A stretch of 64,000 nt of DNA from Polyangiaceae bacterium (GCA_029266615.1 JAQSWN010000035.1:34784-98783), one strand, 5' to 3'. Positions 16,461 to 26,568 are shown, counted from the stretch's first letter. Numbers and translations are program-made. The notes: generated by a model from the sequence alone, not told the origin.

Positions 16461-16815
16461 CCACCCGCGGGCGACCGGCGCTCAAAGAATGACGCTCAGA
16501 AGATTCGCTTCGCCTCTCGTCGAGATTTTCCAGTTTCCTCAGCTCCCGACTGACATCCAGGCTCTGGCGCTGCGGAAAACTGCTGGACTCGTTCGCTCCC
16601 CTGACTGGCAGCAAAGAGACGTTCCACAGCTCGTTCGCCCAGCGAACGCTATGTTTCGGGGCGCGGCTCAGTGCAGTCATGATCTCAACGTAGGGCGACC
16701 AAATGACAGCGTTATGTCAGTGATGCGGGGGCCGATTTCAGCGCTTGCAACTAGCGGAAATCGCCGGTGATTATTTCGCTCCGTTCGCCACTGCGTGTCC
16801 ATCTGCTAAGCCACG
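16461..16815. other. intergenic region upstream of the guanidine riboswitch
   Basis: About 355 bp without a credible gene. It contains a perfect short dyad, TGACA-N6-TGTCA, at 16704-16719, which looks like a repressor or activator site. A promoter for the riboswitch-gdx transcript must lie here or just downstream, but no clear -35/-10 pair can be named. Confidence 0.5.
16704..16719. promoter_or_regulatory. TGACA-N6-TGTCA inverted repeat, possible operator
   Basis: Two 5-bp half sites with perfect dyad symmetry are separated by GCGTTA, about 100 bp upstream of the riboswitch. Half sites this short can occur by chance; no regulator is assigned. Confidence 0.3.
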
Positions 16816-16819
16816 GGCA

Positions 16820-16903
16820 GAGGACGACCTCCCCGATTCGTCGGGTAGCCAACGCTGGGACGACCCAGTCCTTGTTTCGAGGGCTTGGCCCTCGGTGAGG
16901 AGG
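16820..16903 (+). ncRNA. guanidine-II (mini-ykkC) riboswitch
   Basis: Two hairpins each present an ACGA loop, the hallmark of the class: GAGG-ACGA-CCTC at 16820-16831 and CTGGG-ACGA-CCCAG at 16855-16868. They lie 52 bp upstream of the start of an SMR-family guanidinium exporter, the known target of this riboswitch. The linker holds its own perfect hairpin with a UUCG tetraloop, CCCGA-TTCG-TCGGG (16832-16845). A further stem CGAGGGC/GCCCTCG (16878-16894) precedes the ribosome binding site GGAGG (16899-16903). CCTCC at 16828-16832 is complementary to that site, so release of the ribosome binding site when the first hairpin is stabilised by guanidinium is a plausible mechanism (inference). Confidence 0.9.
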
Positions 16904-16907
16904 CCCC

Positions 16908-17171
16908 ATGGCCTGGCTTGCGTTGGTCGTCGCCGGTTCGTTGGAAGTCGTCTGGGCGCTGTCGCTCAAACAGTCGGAAGGCTTGACCCGCCTCGGTCCG
17001 AGTGTCGTCACCGTCGTCGCGCTGGCGGCGAGCTTGTTTCTGCTCGCGATCTCGTTGCGCTCGTTGCCTCTCGGTGTCGCCTACGCGGTCTGGACCGGCA
17101 TCGGCGCCGTCGGTGCTTTCGTCGTGGGCGCACTCCGTCAATCCGGATCGGAGTCGCTCGAGCCTTGCTGA
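16908..17171 (+). pseudogene. gdx: guanidinium exporter (SMR family, Gdx/SugE), 3'-truncated
   Basis: The ATG follows a strong GAGGAGG site. Residues 1-75 match Gdx: catalytic Glu13 in AGSLEVVWALSLKQSEG, then LRSLPLGVAYAVWTGIGAVGAF, covering helices 1-3. After about residue 76 the similarity stops, and the frame ends as ALRQSGSESLEPC at 87 aa, whereas Gdx proteins are about 105 aa with a fourth helix that forms the dimer. The lost similarity coincides with the 3' end of the convergent SpoIIE-type gene (stop at 17138), so a rearrangement joined the two. The product is unlikely to form a normal dual-topology dimer; export activity is doubtful. Confidence 0.85.
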
Positions 17172-17950
17172 ATGCCGCTCTCGAAGCGCGCGTTCGGATC
17201 CGCACCTATGAGAACGAGCGTCGCGTCGTCGCGAGAAAAGCGCCCGGAGTCAGAGACCTGGCTGGCGAGCAGGTCGTAGAGCGCGTCGGGGCTCTGGCCG
17301 CTGAGCAGCAGCCCGCGTTTCGCGAGGTCCAGATCGAGGGCAAGGCGGCGGACGGCGTCGGGGTGATCGGAGCCGGAGGTGAATCCGTCGGAGACCACGA
17401 GCCAGGTGGTGCCCCAAATGAGGGGGACGACTTCCACTGACGGAGGCACGACGGTGGTGGACGTGAGGGGCGGTGACGAGGAACCGTGAGTCGTGACGTG
17501 CCCGTCGGGGCGTACACAGGCGAGTGGCGGCATTCCGGCGGTGGCGACTTCCGCACGCGCGTCCGCGATGGAGCAGCGGAAGATCGTGGCCCGGAGCTCC
17601 GTTCCCGGATACTCGAAGAGGGCGCGCACGAGGTCGAGCATGACGGCATGCAGCGGCGTGCGTTCGTTGATGCCGCGTGCGGCTTTGGCGAGGAGAGCCC
17701 GGCCGACGTCACCCGCGTTCGGATGGCGCGTCGAAAGGTCGAGCAGCACGATCCCGACGTCTCCGCCGGGGCCGCTCACGATGTCGAAAAGATCGGTTTC
17801 GCGCGGTCCTTCTAGGGTGTCGCCGGTGATGCGAAGGAGACCGCGTTGAAGGGGAAGCTTGCCGGAGGTGGAATGACGGAACGATGCTGCCAAGGCGAGC
17901 GGCCGGATTGCGAAAGCCGTTCCAAGGCCGAGCTCAAACCGGGCATCCAT
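17138..17950 (-). CDS. SpoIIE/RsbU-type PP2C serine phosphatase
   Basis: 270 aa, ATG at 17950, no membrane span. Features of the SpoIIE fold are GGDVGIVLLDLS (metal-binding Asp), the central helix LLAKAARGINERTP, ATAGMPPLACVRPDG (strand matching the family's AGHPPP motif), VSDGFTSG and the closing DDATLVLIG. It is shorter than most RsbU proteins and has no N-terminal sensor, so it may be a stand-alone phosphatase for an anti-sigma-antagonist type phosphoprotein. It is divergent from the NtrC-type gene at 18107 with a 156-bp shared upstream region. Its last 34 bp overlap the truncated gdx gene tail to tail. Confidence 0.82.
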   Translation of the reverse strand: MDARFELGLGTAFAIRPLALAASFRHSTSGKLPLQRGLLRITGDTLEGPRETDLFDIVSGPGGDVGIVLLDLSTRHPNAGDVGRALLAKAARGINERTPLHAVMLDLVRALFEYPGTELRATIFRCSIADARAEVATAGMPPLACVRPDGHVTTHGSSSPPLTSTTVVPPSVEVVPLIWGTTWLVVSDGFTSGSDHPDAVRRLALDLDLAKRGLLLSGQSPDALYDLLASQVSDSGRFSRDDATLVLIGADPNARFESGIQQGSSDSDPD

Positions 17951-18106
17951 GAGGGGTTGATAAAATATTCAACAAAACCAGCCAGTTGACCGCATTCCGC
18001 TGACGGTGGAGGGCCGGTTTTCCCAACTTTTTCGGTCTCAAGCTGAGCTTCCTGGACGAGCGCGTCTAAAGCTGGGACCCGAACGTGCGTTTGAGGTTGA
18101 GTAGCA
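17951..18106. promoter_or_regulatory. divergent promoter region between phosphatase and NtrC-type genes
   Basis: 156 bp, markedly AT-rich at its left end (TAAAATATTC), with a hairpin GTTGA-N8-TCAAC at 17956-17973. It must serve both divergent genes. I cannot fix exact promoter elements. Confidence 0.4.
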
Positions 18107-19545
<1,439 letters not shown>

Positions 19546-19549
<4 letters not shown>

Positions 19550-20640
19550 GGCGGACTTCGAGCGACGCCGCGGCCGAGCCGACTCTCGGCGGAGAGGAAG
19601 CGCTCGAGCTCCTGCGCAAGCTCAGCCACGACCTGCGCGACCCGATGACCAACGTGCTCGGCTCGACGGAGCTGCTCCTCGAGAGCGAGCTCGACGTGTC
19701 ACAGCGACTCGCGGCCGAGAATGTCCATCGGTCGGGCCGAGAGCTGCTGGACGTGGTCGATCGGCTGCTCGCTGCGCACCAGATCAGCAAGAGCGCGCCG
19801 CCTAGCTCGGGCGAGTTCCGTGCCGCCCCGCGCGTCGCGGCGGTGCTCTCCGGCCGGCGTATCTTGCTGGCTGAGGACAACCTGTTCAACCGCACGTTGA
19901 TCGAGCACGTGCTGGAGCCCATGGGCTGCCAAGTCGACAAGGTGGCGTCGGGAACGGACGCGGTGAAAGCGTTCCGGCCCGGCCGCTACGACTTGGTCTT
20001 GATGGATTGTCAAATGCCGGAGCTCGACGGTCTCGCCGCGACGCGGCAAATCCGCAGCATCGAAGCCGGCAAGAGCCGCGTGCCGGTCGTGGCCGTCACC
20101 GCGGGCACGGTATCGGGCGCGCGCCGCGCGTGCCTGGAAGCCGGCATGGACGACTTCTTGGCGAAGCCGTTCTCGCTCGGCCGGCTCCGGAAGAAGGTGC
20201 TGGAGTGGCTGCTCCCGACCATCGACTCCGAGCCGCCGGATCCCGAAGAGCGCAAGAGCGAGCCCAACGTCTTGGTCACGCTGGGCGACGACCAAGTGAT
20301 GGACATGTCGCGGCTGCAAGAGCTGGCGCACGAGTCCGGCTCCCAGCAAATCGTGGTCGAGCTGTCACGCATCTTCCTGGACGACGTGGCGCGCCGCATC
20401 GTCGCGCTCGGGCTCGCCGCCAAGGCGCGCGACCAGCGGGCGTACTTGAACGTGATTCACGCCGTGAAAGGTGCTTCCGGAAACTTTGGCGCGGTGCGTA
20501 TGGCGCGAATCGCCGAAGCCAGTGAGCGCCAAGCGAAGCACGGCAACTTGTCGGAGGTCGACTCCGCGGTCGTGGAGTTGGGCCGCGAGCTCGAGGTCGT
20601 GCGGGTCATTTTAGACCGTAAGGTCTTCGGAAATGCCTGA
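19546..20640 (+). CDS. HisKA-REC-HPt phosphorelay protein without a kinase ATPase domain
   Basis: GTG 19546 overlaps the NtrC stop; 364 aa. Residues about 15-80 form a HisKA dimerisation helix pair with the phosphoacceptor in LLRKLSHDLRDPMTNVLGSTE. Instead of a HATPase domain, a receiver follows at about 105-225 (ILLAEDNLFN, LVLMDCQMPELDG, FLAKPFSLG), then an HPt domain at about 265-360 (HAVKGASGNFGAVRMA). No N/G1/G2 ATP-binding boxes are visible, so it cannot autophosphorylate and must be charged by another kinase. It probably relays phosphate to the coupled NtrC-type regulator. There are no membrane segments. Confidence 0.88.
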
Positions 20641-20671
20641 GTAACGCTATTTCCGGAGGCTCACCGCGAGC

Positions 20672-22417
20672 TTGCACTATGCTCGCGCGGTGGCAGCGAC
20701 GTCGGAACCATCCCAGCCCACGGACGCTGAGCTCCCGCTCGAGCGTGACGATGTCCAGCTAATCGAGGCCGAGCCCAAGCGGCTCGACGTGAGCGTCTGG
20801 AATCAAGTGGAGGCCGTGCGCGGCGCGGCCAATCGCCAGCTCTCCGGGTCCCTGCTCGGCACCGCGGTCGCGCGGCTGGGCCAAATTGGGCTGTTCGGCG
20901 CGCTCTCCTTTTTGTCTTACGTGCTCTGGGCGCTGCTCCTCGGGCGGGCTCGCATCGGCTCGAGCTACGGCACCGCAATCGGGGTCGCGCTCGGTGGCAT
21001 CGCGCTCAGCCTCGCCCTGCTCGGCGTGACCAAGCTGCGCAAGATACCGCCCCAGAACGTGGCGGACTTGGGCAACGTGTACTTGTTTCTGATCTGCCTG
21101 CTCCTCGGCGTGCTGCGGCACTCGCAGCCGTCCACGGCCGGCGACTTGCTGCGGCAGGTGTCGCCGGTGGTGCTTCCGCTGCTCACCTACGGCGCGCTCA
21201 TCCCGACCGTGCCGGGCAAGGCGCTCGTCATCATGCTGTTCGGCGCGGCGATGGATCCGCTCGGCCTCATGCTCATGCGCGCGCACACCCACTACGACGC
21301 GGCCGAGCTCGTGGTGGTGTTGGCGTCACCGCTCGTCGCGGCGTTGGTGGCGCAGCAGGTGTCGAAGGTCGTGCACCACCTGACCGAGGGCATCGTCAAA
21401 GCGCGCGAGGTCGGGAGCTACAAGTTGGTAGAGCGGCTCGGCGTGGGGGGCATGGCGGAAGTATGGCGGGCCAATCACCGCATGCTTCGCCGGCCCGCCG
21501 CCATCAAGCTGATTCGCCCCAAGGTGCTCATCGATCACGGCCCCGCGGATTCCGAGCGCCTGCTCCGCCTTTTCACGCGGGAAGTGCGCACCACCGCGTC
21601 GCTCCGCTCGCCCCACACGATTCAGATCTACGACTTCGGTATCACGCAAGAAGGCGCATTTTACTACGTCATGGAGCTGCTGGACGGCATCGACCTGATG
21701 ACGTTGGTGGAGCGCTTCGGTCCACAGCCCGCCGAGCGCGTCGCGAGCTTGATGCGCCAAGTTTGCCACTCGCTCCGGGAAGCGCATGCGCGCGCCTTCG
21801 TGCACCGAGACGTGAAGCCGGCCAATGTGCTCACCTGCGCGGTCGGCGGCGACTTCGACTTCGTGAAGGTGCTGGACTTCGGCTTGGTGCTGGATCGTCA
21901 CCTCACGAACGAAGAGCTGGAAGACGAGAAGCAGTTCGTCGGCACCCCCGCCGTGATGGCGCCGGAGATGCTCCGGTTTCAAGCGCCGGTGGACGCGCGG
22001 GCGGATTTGTACGCCCTCGGCTGCGTCGGCTATTGGCTGCTCACCGGCAAGCGCGTCTTCGAAGCGCAGACGCGCGCGGACATGCTCGTCATGCACGCGC
22101 ATCAGAAGCCGCTCTTGCCTTCCAAGCGCGTCGACCGCCCCATTCACCCGGGCCTCGAGGCGCTCGTGATGCAGTGCCTGGAGAAAAATCCGAACAAGCG
22201 CCCTCAAACGGCGCACGAGCTTTCGGAAGCGCTCGGCGCGCTTCACTTCGCCCACCCGTGGACTGACGAGCGCGCCGCCCTGTGGTGGAAGCAGAACCGC
22301 CCCGAGGCCCAGCGCGCTACTTCCGCGCTGGACGAGAAAGAGCGCGCGGCCGTTCAAGCTTCGGAAGCGCCTTCGGTCCCGCCCCCGGCCGAGCCCGCGC
22401 CGGCCACGACCGAGTAG
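20672..22417 (+). CDS. Ser/Thr protein kinase with N-terminal multi-pass membrane domain
   Basis: TTG 20672 or GTG 20690 can start it; about 581 aa. The first 220 residues hold roughly six hydrophobic segments (GLFGALSFLSYVLWALLLG, VALGGIALSLALLGV, VYLFLICLLLGVL and others). The kinase domain is about 246-520: G-loop LGVGGMAEVW, Lys in AAIKLI, catalytic loop FVHRDVKPANVL, VLDFGLVL, MAPEML. A Pro/Ala-rich tail follows. Hanks kinases usually put the membrane span after the kinase; here it comes first. It follows the phosphorelay gene by 31 bp and may be in the same operon. Confidence 0.9.
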   Translation: MHYARAVAATSEPSQPTDAELPLERDDVQLIEAEPKRLDVSVWNQVEAVRGAANRQLSGSLLGTAVARLGQIGLFGALSFLSYVLWALLLGRARIGSSYGTAIGVALGGIALSLALLGVTKLRKIPPQNVADLGNVYLFLICLLLGVLRHSQPSTAGDLLRQVSPVVLPLLTYGALIPTVPGKALVIMLFGAAMDPLGLMLMRAHTHYDAAELVVVLASPLVAALVAQQVSKVVHHLTEGIVKAREVGSYKLVERLGVGGMAEVWRANHRMLRRPAAIKLIRPKVLIDHGPADSERLLRLFTREVRTTASLRSPHTIQIYDFGITQEGAFYYVMELLDGIDLMTLVERFGPQPAERVASLMRQVCHSLREAHARAFVHRDVKPANVLTCAVGGDFDFVKVLDFGLVLDRHLTNEELEDEKQFVGTPAVMAPEMLRFQAPVDARADLYALGCVGYWLLTGKRVFEAQTRADMLVMHAHQKPLLPSKRVDRPIHPGLEALVMQCLEKNPNKRPQTAHELSEALGALHFAHPWTDERAALWWKQNRPEAQRATSALDEKERAAVQASEAPSVPPPAEPAPATTE

Positions 22418-22482
22418 CTCCGCCACTAAATTGCCATCATCTCTCCTCCCCGTGGCCGCGCCTGAAGGCCCAGATTGGGGGC

Positions 22483-23622
22483 ATGAAGGACGACAAGACG
22501 GGGGCGGTGATTCGCGGGGTCGCGCTGGTTCTCGCCGCGGCGCTGATTCCCAGGCTGCTCGGAAGCGTCGGCGCGACGGACCTGTGGGAAAACGGCGCGC
22601 CTCAGGTGGAGCTAGCGCGCCAAGTGGCGGCCACCGCGCGGACGCGAGTGGGCACGGACCGCTTTCACACCGGCAGCCAACGCTACGACGGGGAGTGGGC
22701 TTACGGCACCCATTTGATGACGACATTGGGGCTCGGCCAGGTGGCGCTGCAGCACCCCGAGCTCCGCGCGGAGCTCTTGCCCGCAATGACGGAAAGCGTC
22801 GCGCAACTCATCTCACCTCGAACCAACGCGTTCGGCACGGAGGCGTGGGGGCAGCCAGGGCTCACGACGTTACGCGGCGGGCGTGGCCACGGCTACTTGG
22901 GCTACGCCAATTTGGCACTGTCGATGCTCCGCCTCCTGGAGCCGAATACGCGGTTCGCCGCGCTCAATGACGAGCTGACGGACGCGTTGGCGGAGCGCCT
23001 CGCGGCCGCGCCCCACGCGCTGTTCGAGACGTACCCGAGTGAAGCGTACGCGCCCGACATGTCGATGGTCGCGGGATCAGTGGCGCTCCACGACTGCGCG
23101 ACCGGTCGCGCGGAGCGAACCTTTTTTCCGGCCTGGCGCGCCGCGTTCGAGCGGTACATCGACCCCGTGTCCGGTCTCTTGTACCAATCCGCCGAGGCCG
23201 AGACCGGGCAATTCTTGGACGCCCCACGTGGGTCCGGAGCCGCCATCGCCGCGTACGCGCTCTCCTTCGCGGATCGCCGGCTCGGAGAGCGCTTGCACAC
23301 GGGGGTACGCCGCCACGCGCTCGCGCCGCTCGGCTTCGGCATGCGGCGCGAGTACGCGCCTGGCCATTCGGGCCGTGGCGACATCGATTCTGGTCCTGTG
23401 ATGTTCGGGGTCGGCGTGTCCGCGACGGGCTTTGCCCTGGCCGGTGAGCGCCTTTATGGCGACCGGCACGCCTTCACCGCACTCTACCGCACCGTAAATT
23501 TCGTCGGTGTGCCGCTGGGAGGCCATTTCATGAGCGGTGGTCCTCTCGGCAACGCAATCTTACTGGCGATGTCGAGCGCCACCTTCGAATGGCAAAAGCA
23601 CTGCCGGAAGGTGGCGTCATGA
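22483..23622 (+). CDS. membrane-anchored six-hairpin-like protein
   Basis: ATG 22483 after a GGGGG site; 379 aa. A membrane anchor or uncleaved signal covers about 8-30. The rest is helical with repeated aromatic and Gly motifs: GSQRYDGEWAYGTHLMTTLGLGQ, RGGRGHGYLGYANLALSMLRL, ETYPSEAYAPDMSMVAGSVAL, FLDAPRGSGAAIAAYALSFA. The spacing resembles (alpha/alpha)6-toroid proteins such as the linalool dehydratase/isomerase superfamily, but I recall only the general pattern. It overlaps the next small membrane protein gene by 4 bp. Enzymatic activity is not established. Confidence 0.65.
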   Translation: MKDDKTGAVIRGVALVLAAALIPRLLGSVGATDLWENGAPQVELARQVAATARTRVGTDRFHTGSQRYDGEWAYGTHLMTTLGLGQVALQHPELRAELLPAMTESVAQLISPRTNAFGTEAWGQPGLTTLRGGRGHGYLGYANLALSMLRLLEPNTRFAALNDELTDALAERLAAAPHALFETYPSEAYAPDMSMVAGSVALHDCATGRAERTFFPAWRAAFERYIDPVSGLLYQSAEAETGQFLDAPRGSGAAIAAYALSFADRRLGERLHTGVRRHALAPLGFGMRREYAPGHSGRGDIDSGPVMFGVGVSATGFALAGERLYGDRHAFTALYRTVNFVGVPLGGHFMSGGPLGNAILLAMSSATFEWQKHCRKVAS

Positions 23623-23870
23623 CCGTGCGTCGTGCGGCTGGTTGGGTCCTCGTCTCGGTAGTGCTGAATCTGGCCGGCGCCCAGATATTGGACCGGCTCG
23701 GCCTCATCGAAGGCCTGCTTTCGCCGAGCGGCTGGCGACTGGTCCTCATCGTGCCACTCGCTGTGTCGTTTTACTCCGCTCGCTTCATCGCCTGGTTCGT
23801 CGCGCCAGGGCTGTTGTTAGGTGCGCTGTTGCTCCGCTTTCGCAGAGCTGGTTTGACTTCCGGCGACTGA
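23619..23870 (+). CDS. small membrane protein
   Basis: 83 aa from ATG 23619, which overlaps the preceding stop (ATGA). Two or three hydrophobic stretches (GWVLVSVVLNLAGAQIL, WRLVLIVPLAVSFYSARFIAWFVAPGLLLGALLL). No family recognised. The tight coupling makes it a likely partner of the six-hairpin-like protein. Confidence 0.6.
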   Translation: MTVRRAAGWVLVSVVLNLAGAQILDRLGLIEGLLSPSGWRLVLIVPLAVSFYSARFIAWFVAPGLLLGALLLRFRRAGLTSGD

Positions 23871-23888
23871 CCGGCTCACACCGGTCGG

Positions 23889-24875
23889 GTGGCGACCATC
23901 AACTTTCCCTCTCGCCCTCGCATTCCCTCTTTCAAGGCGGGGTGGATCGGCACCGCGCTGCTCGTGATTGGCGGTCTCGTCTTCGCGTGGACCGCTTACT
24001 ACACCGTGCCCGCCGAATCGGAAGGCGTGGTGCTGCGCTTCGGGCGCTTCAGCCATGTCGTGCCGTCGGGGCTGCACTTCAAGTTGCCCATGGGCATCGA
24101 CACGGCTCGCATCGTGCCCGTCAAGCGCCAGCTGAAGCTGGAGTTCGGCTTCGGCACCGAGAACGCGAGCGCGCCGCACCAGGTCGGTAACCCGGAGGAG
24201 TACGAGGACGTGAAGTCCATGGTCACGGGCGACTTGAACGCCGTCCTCGTGGAGTGGGTCATTCAGTACCGCATCGAGCGCGCGGACCACTACCTGTTCA
24301 ACGTGCGCAGCCCGGCCGAGACGCTGCGGGACGCGGCCGAGAGCGTGATGCGCGAGGTCGTGGGCGACCGCACCGTCGACGAGATCATCACCATTGGCCG
24401 CCAAGAAGTAGAAGACGAAGCGCTGCAGAAGCTGCGCAAGCTGGTGAAGTACTACGCCATGGGTATCAACGTGGACCAAGTGCAGCTGAAAAACGTGAAC
24501 CCGCCGAAGAAGGTGCAAGCGTCCTTCAACGAGGTGAACCAAGCCCAGCAAGAGCGCGAGCGGGCGATCAACATCGCCAGCGGCGAGTACAACAAAGAGG
24601 TGCCGCGCGCGCGCGGGCGCGCCGCGCAGACCATTCGCGCCGCGGAGGGCTACGCCAAGCAGCGCGTGAACCAAGCCGAAGGCGAGGTAACGGCCTTCAA
24701 CGCCTTGCTCGCCGAGTACAGCAAAGCGCCGGAGGTAACGCGCCGCCGGCTCTACCTGGAGAGCATGGCCGAGGTGCTGCCCAAGGTGAAAAACAAGGTG
24801 ATCGTGAGCGAAGATGCCAAGGGACTATTGCCCATTCTGAATTTGAACGGACTCTCGAACGGAGCCAAGCCATGA
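23889..24875 (+). CDS. hflK: HflK, SPFH/band-7 membrane protease modulator subunit
   Basis: 328 aa from GTG 23889. A single span at about 19-38 is followed by an SPFH domain (YTVPAESEGVVLRFGRF, PSGLHFKLPMGIDTARIVPVKRQLKLEFGFG), a long helical region with IASGEYNKEVPRARGRAAQTIRAAEGYA, and a C-terminus characteristic of HflK. HflK and HflC form a cage that encloses the FtsH protease in the membrane. It lacks the Gly-rich N-terminal extension of the E. coli protein. Stop and hflC start overlap by 4 bp. Confidence 0.93.
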   Translation: MATINFPSRPRIPSFKAGWIGTALLVIGGLVFAWTAYYTVPAESEGVVLRFGRFSHVVPSGLHFKLPMGIDTARIVPVKRQLKLEFGFGTENASAPHQVGNPEEYEDVKSMVTGDLNAVLVEWVIQYRIERADHYLFNVRSPAETLRDAAESVMREVVGDRTVDEIITIGRQEVEDEALQKLRKLVKYYAMGINVDQVQLKNVNPPKKVQASFNEVNQAQQERERAINIASGEYNKEVPRARGRAAQTIRAAEGYAKQRVNQAEGEVTAFNALLAEYSKAPEVTRRRLYLESMAEVLPKVKNKVIVSEDAKGLLPILNLNGLSNGAKP

Positions 24876-25849
24876 AGGCATTCAAGCTCGGCTTCGTGCT
24901 CTGGGTGCTGTTGATCGCCGGTTTCTTCTTGGCGAGCGCGTCGGCCTACACGCTGCAGGAAACGGAGCAGGCCATCATCACCGAGTTCGGTAAGCCGGTA
25001 GGGCAGCCCGTCACGAGCGCGGGGCTCCACTTCAAAACCCCGTTCACCCAGCAGGTGAACATCATCGAAAAGAACATCCTGGAGTGGGACAGCCAGCGCA
25101 GCGAAATGCCCACGCGGGACAAGCTGTACATCTCGGTGGACGCGTTCGCGCGCTGGCGTATCAGTAAGCCGCTAGAGTACTTTCGCCGCTTGCGGGACGA
25201 GCGCAGCGCGCAGTCCCGGCTCGAGGACGTGCTGGGCAGCGAAACGCGCAACGCGATCGCGAAGCACGACCTCATCGAGGTCATCCGCACCACGAAGGGT
25301 CGCACGCCGCTTCGCGACGAAGTGCTGGGCGCGCCCAACGAGGGCTACGGCAGCATCGGAGTGCTCCAGCCGATTCAGAAGGGCCGCGCCGCCATCGAGC
25401 TGGAAATCCGTGACGCCGCCAAGGCCAAGCTCGAGGAGCTCGGTATCGAGCTTTTGGACGTGCGCTTCAAGCGCATCAACTACAACCCGAGCGTTGTCGA
25501 CAAAATCTACGAGCGCATGATCTCCGAGCGCCAACAAATCGCGTCGCGCTTCCGCTCCGAGGGTGAAGGCGAAGCCGCGAAGATCATGGGCGACCGCGAG
25601 CGTGACCTGAGCGTGATCGAGTCCGAAGCCTACAAAACCGTGCAAGAAATGCGCGGGCAGGCGGACGCCAAGGTGACGCAAATCTACGCGGCCGCGTATT
25701 CTCAGAGCGCGGAGTCACGGAACCTCTATGCGTTCGTGAAGACGCTGGACACGTACAAGAAGGTAATTTCCGAGAATGACACGCTGGTGCTCTCCAGCAA
25801 GAGCGATCTCTACCGCTTCCTGACCGACGCGAGCGGCGGCGAAAAGTAG
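24872..25849 (+). CDS. hflC: HflC, SPFH/band-7 partner of HflK
   Basis: ATG 24872 overlaps the hflK stop; 325 aa. N-terminal span (LGFVLWVLLIAGFFLAS), then an SPFH domain: ETEQAIITEFGKPVG, SAGLHFKTPFTQQVNIIEKNILEWD, VDAFARWRISKPLEYF. The coiled helical part includes ISERQQIASRFRSEGEGEAAKIMG, and the C-terminus has FVKTLDTYKKVISENDTLVLSSKSDLYRFL, both typical of HflC. Works with HflK to restrict FtsH-mediated membrane protein degradation. No ftsH in the window. Confidence 0.94.
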   Translation: MKAFKLGFVLWVLLIAGFFLASASAYTLQETEQAIITEFGKPVGQPVTSAGLHFKTPFTQQVNIIEKNILEWDSQRSEMPTRDKLYISVDAFARWRISKPLEYFRRLRDERSAQSRLEDVLGSETRNAIAKHDLIEVIRTTKGRTPLRDEVLGAPNEGYGSIGVLQPIQKGRAAIELEIRDAAKAKLEELGIELLDVRFKRINYNPSVVDKIYERMISERQQIASRFRSEGEGEAAKIMGDRERDLSVIESEAYKTVQEMRGQADAKVTQIYAAAYSQSAESRNLYAFVKTLDTYKKVISENDTLVLSSKSDLYRFLTDASGGEK

Positions 25850-25851
25850 CC

Positions 25852-26568
25852 TCAGCTCGGCTCGTCGAACGTCCGGTCCAAGATCATGATCTTTTGCCAG
25901 ATGTTGCGGCTCAGGCCGACGGTGAGGTCCTCGATGTCGCCCGCTGCGCGCAGCACCTCCGCGTCGTTGAAGCGCTGCACGTAAATGGCGGCAATCTTGC
26001 TAAGTATGGCCAAGAGCTCGGTCGAGTAGTCCAGGTATCGCGTGAGCTGGAACGGCGTCATGTCCCGCTTGGGGGAGGACGCCGTGTCGCCTCCGCCGTG
26101 CCCTCCCGTCAAGCGCTCGGGATCTTTGGTGAGCTGGTGCATGTCCACCACGTGCGCCATCGAACGCAGCACGTGCAGCTCCTTGATCGCGCGGGCACGT
26201 TTGATGCGCGCTTCGATGCCCACCAGAAAATAGATGGCGATGGCGATGAACACCAAGTTGTTCACCGCCGCTTCTACGCCCTGCGCGGTCTCGTAGAACC
26301 CGACCCCGGGCACGTCCAGCCTGACGAATCGCAGCGCGGCGAACACCAAGAAGGCGAGGACCCCGACCGCGACCCCGACCGAGATTCGCACCCAGAGGAT
26401 GGGCCGGGAAAGCCAAAGCGATACCTCGTCCGCCGAGCGCGCAACCCCGCTCAGCTCCGCCGCGACGCGGCTCAAGCCCGATCCGGGAAAGCGTTCCCCC
26501 ACTCGTTTGTGCAGGGTCTCGGCCGTTTCCACGATACGAGTCGGATCGAGCACACGGTAGCGAGACAA
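25852..26568 (-). CDS. conserved two-span membrane protein, unknown
   Basis: 238 aa, convergent with hflC (2 bp between stops). Two hydrophobic segments at about 58-82 (ILWVRISVGVAVGVLAFLVF) and 105-122 (LVFIAIAIYFLVG) form a hairpin; the N- and C-terminal parts are helical and charged, with a Gly/His-rich patch (GGHGGGDT) near 160. The last third (QLTRYLDYSTELLAILSKIAAIYVQRF) is likely a cytoplasmic helical bundle. I recognise no named family. It lies 3 bp downstream of the DUF255 gene and is probably co-transcribed with it. Confidence 0.65.
   Translation of the reverse strand: MSRYRVLDPTRIVETAETLHKRVGERFPGSGLSRVAAELSGVARSADEVSLWLSRPILWVRISVGVAVGVLAFLVFAALRFVRLDVPGVGFYETAQGVEAAVNNLVFIAIAIYFLVGIEARIKRARAIKELHVLRSMAHVVDMHQLTKDPERLTGGHGGGDTASSPKRDMTPFQLTRYLDYSTELLAILSKIAAIYVQRFNDAEVLRAAGDIEDLTVGLSRNIWQKIMILDRTFDEPS

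Noticed and set aside
17956..17973. AT-rich hairpin considered as an intrinsic terminator or attachment site
   Set aside because: The stem is only 5 bp, there is no T-run, and it lies between divergent starts, so a promoter region is more likely.
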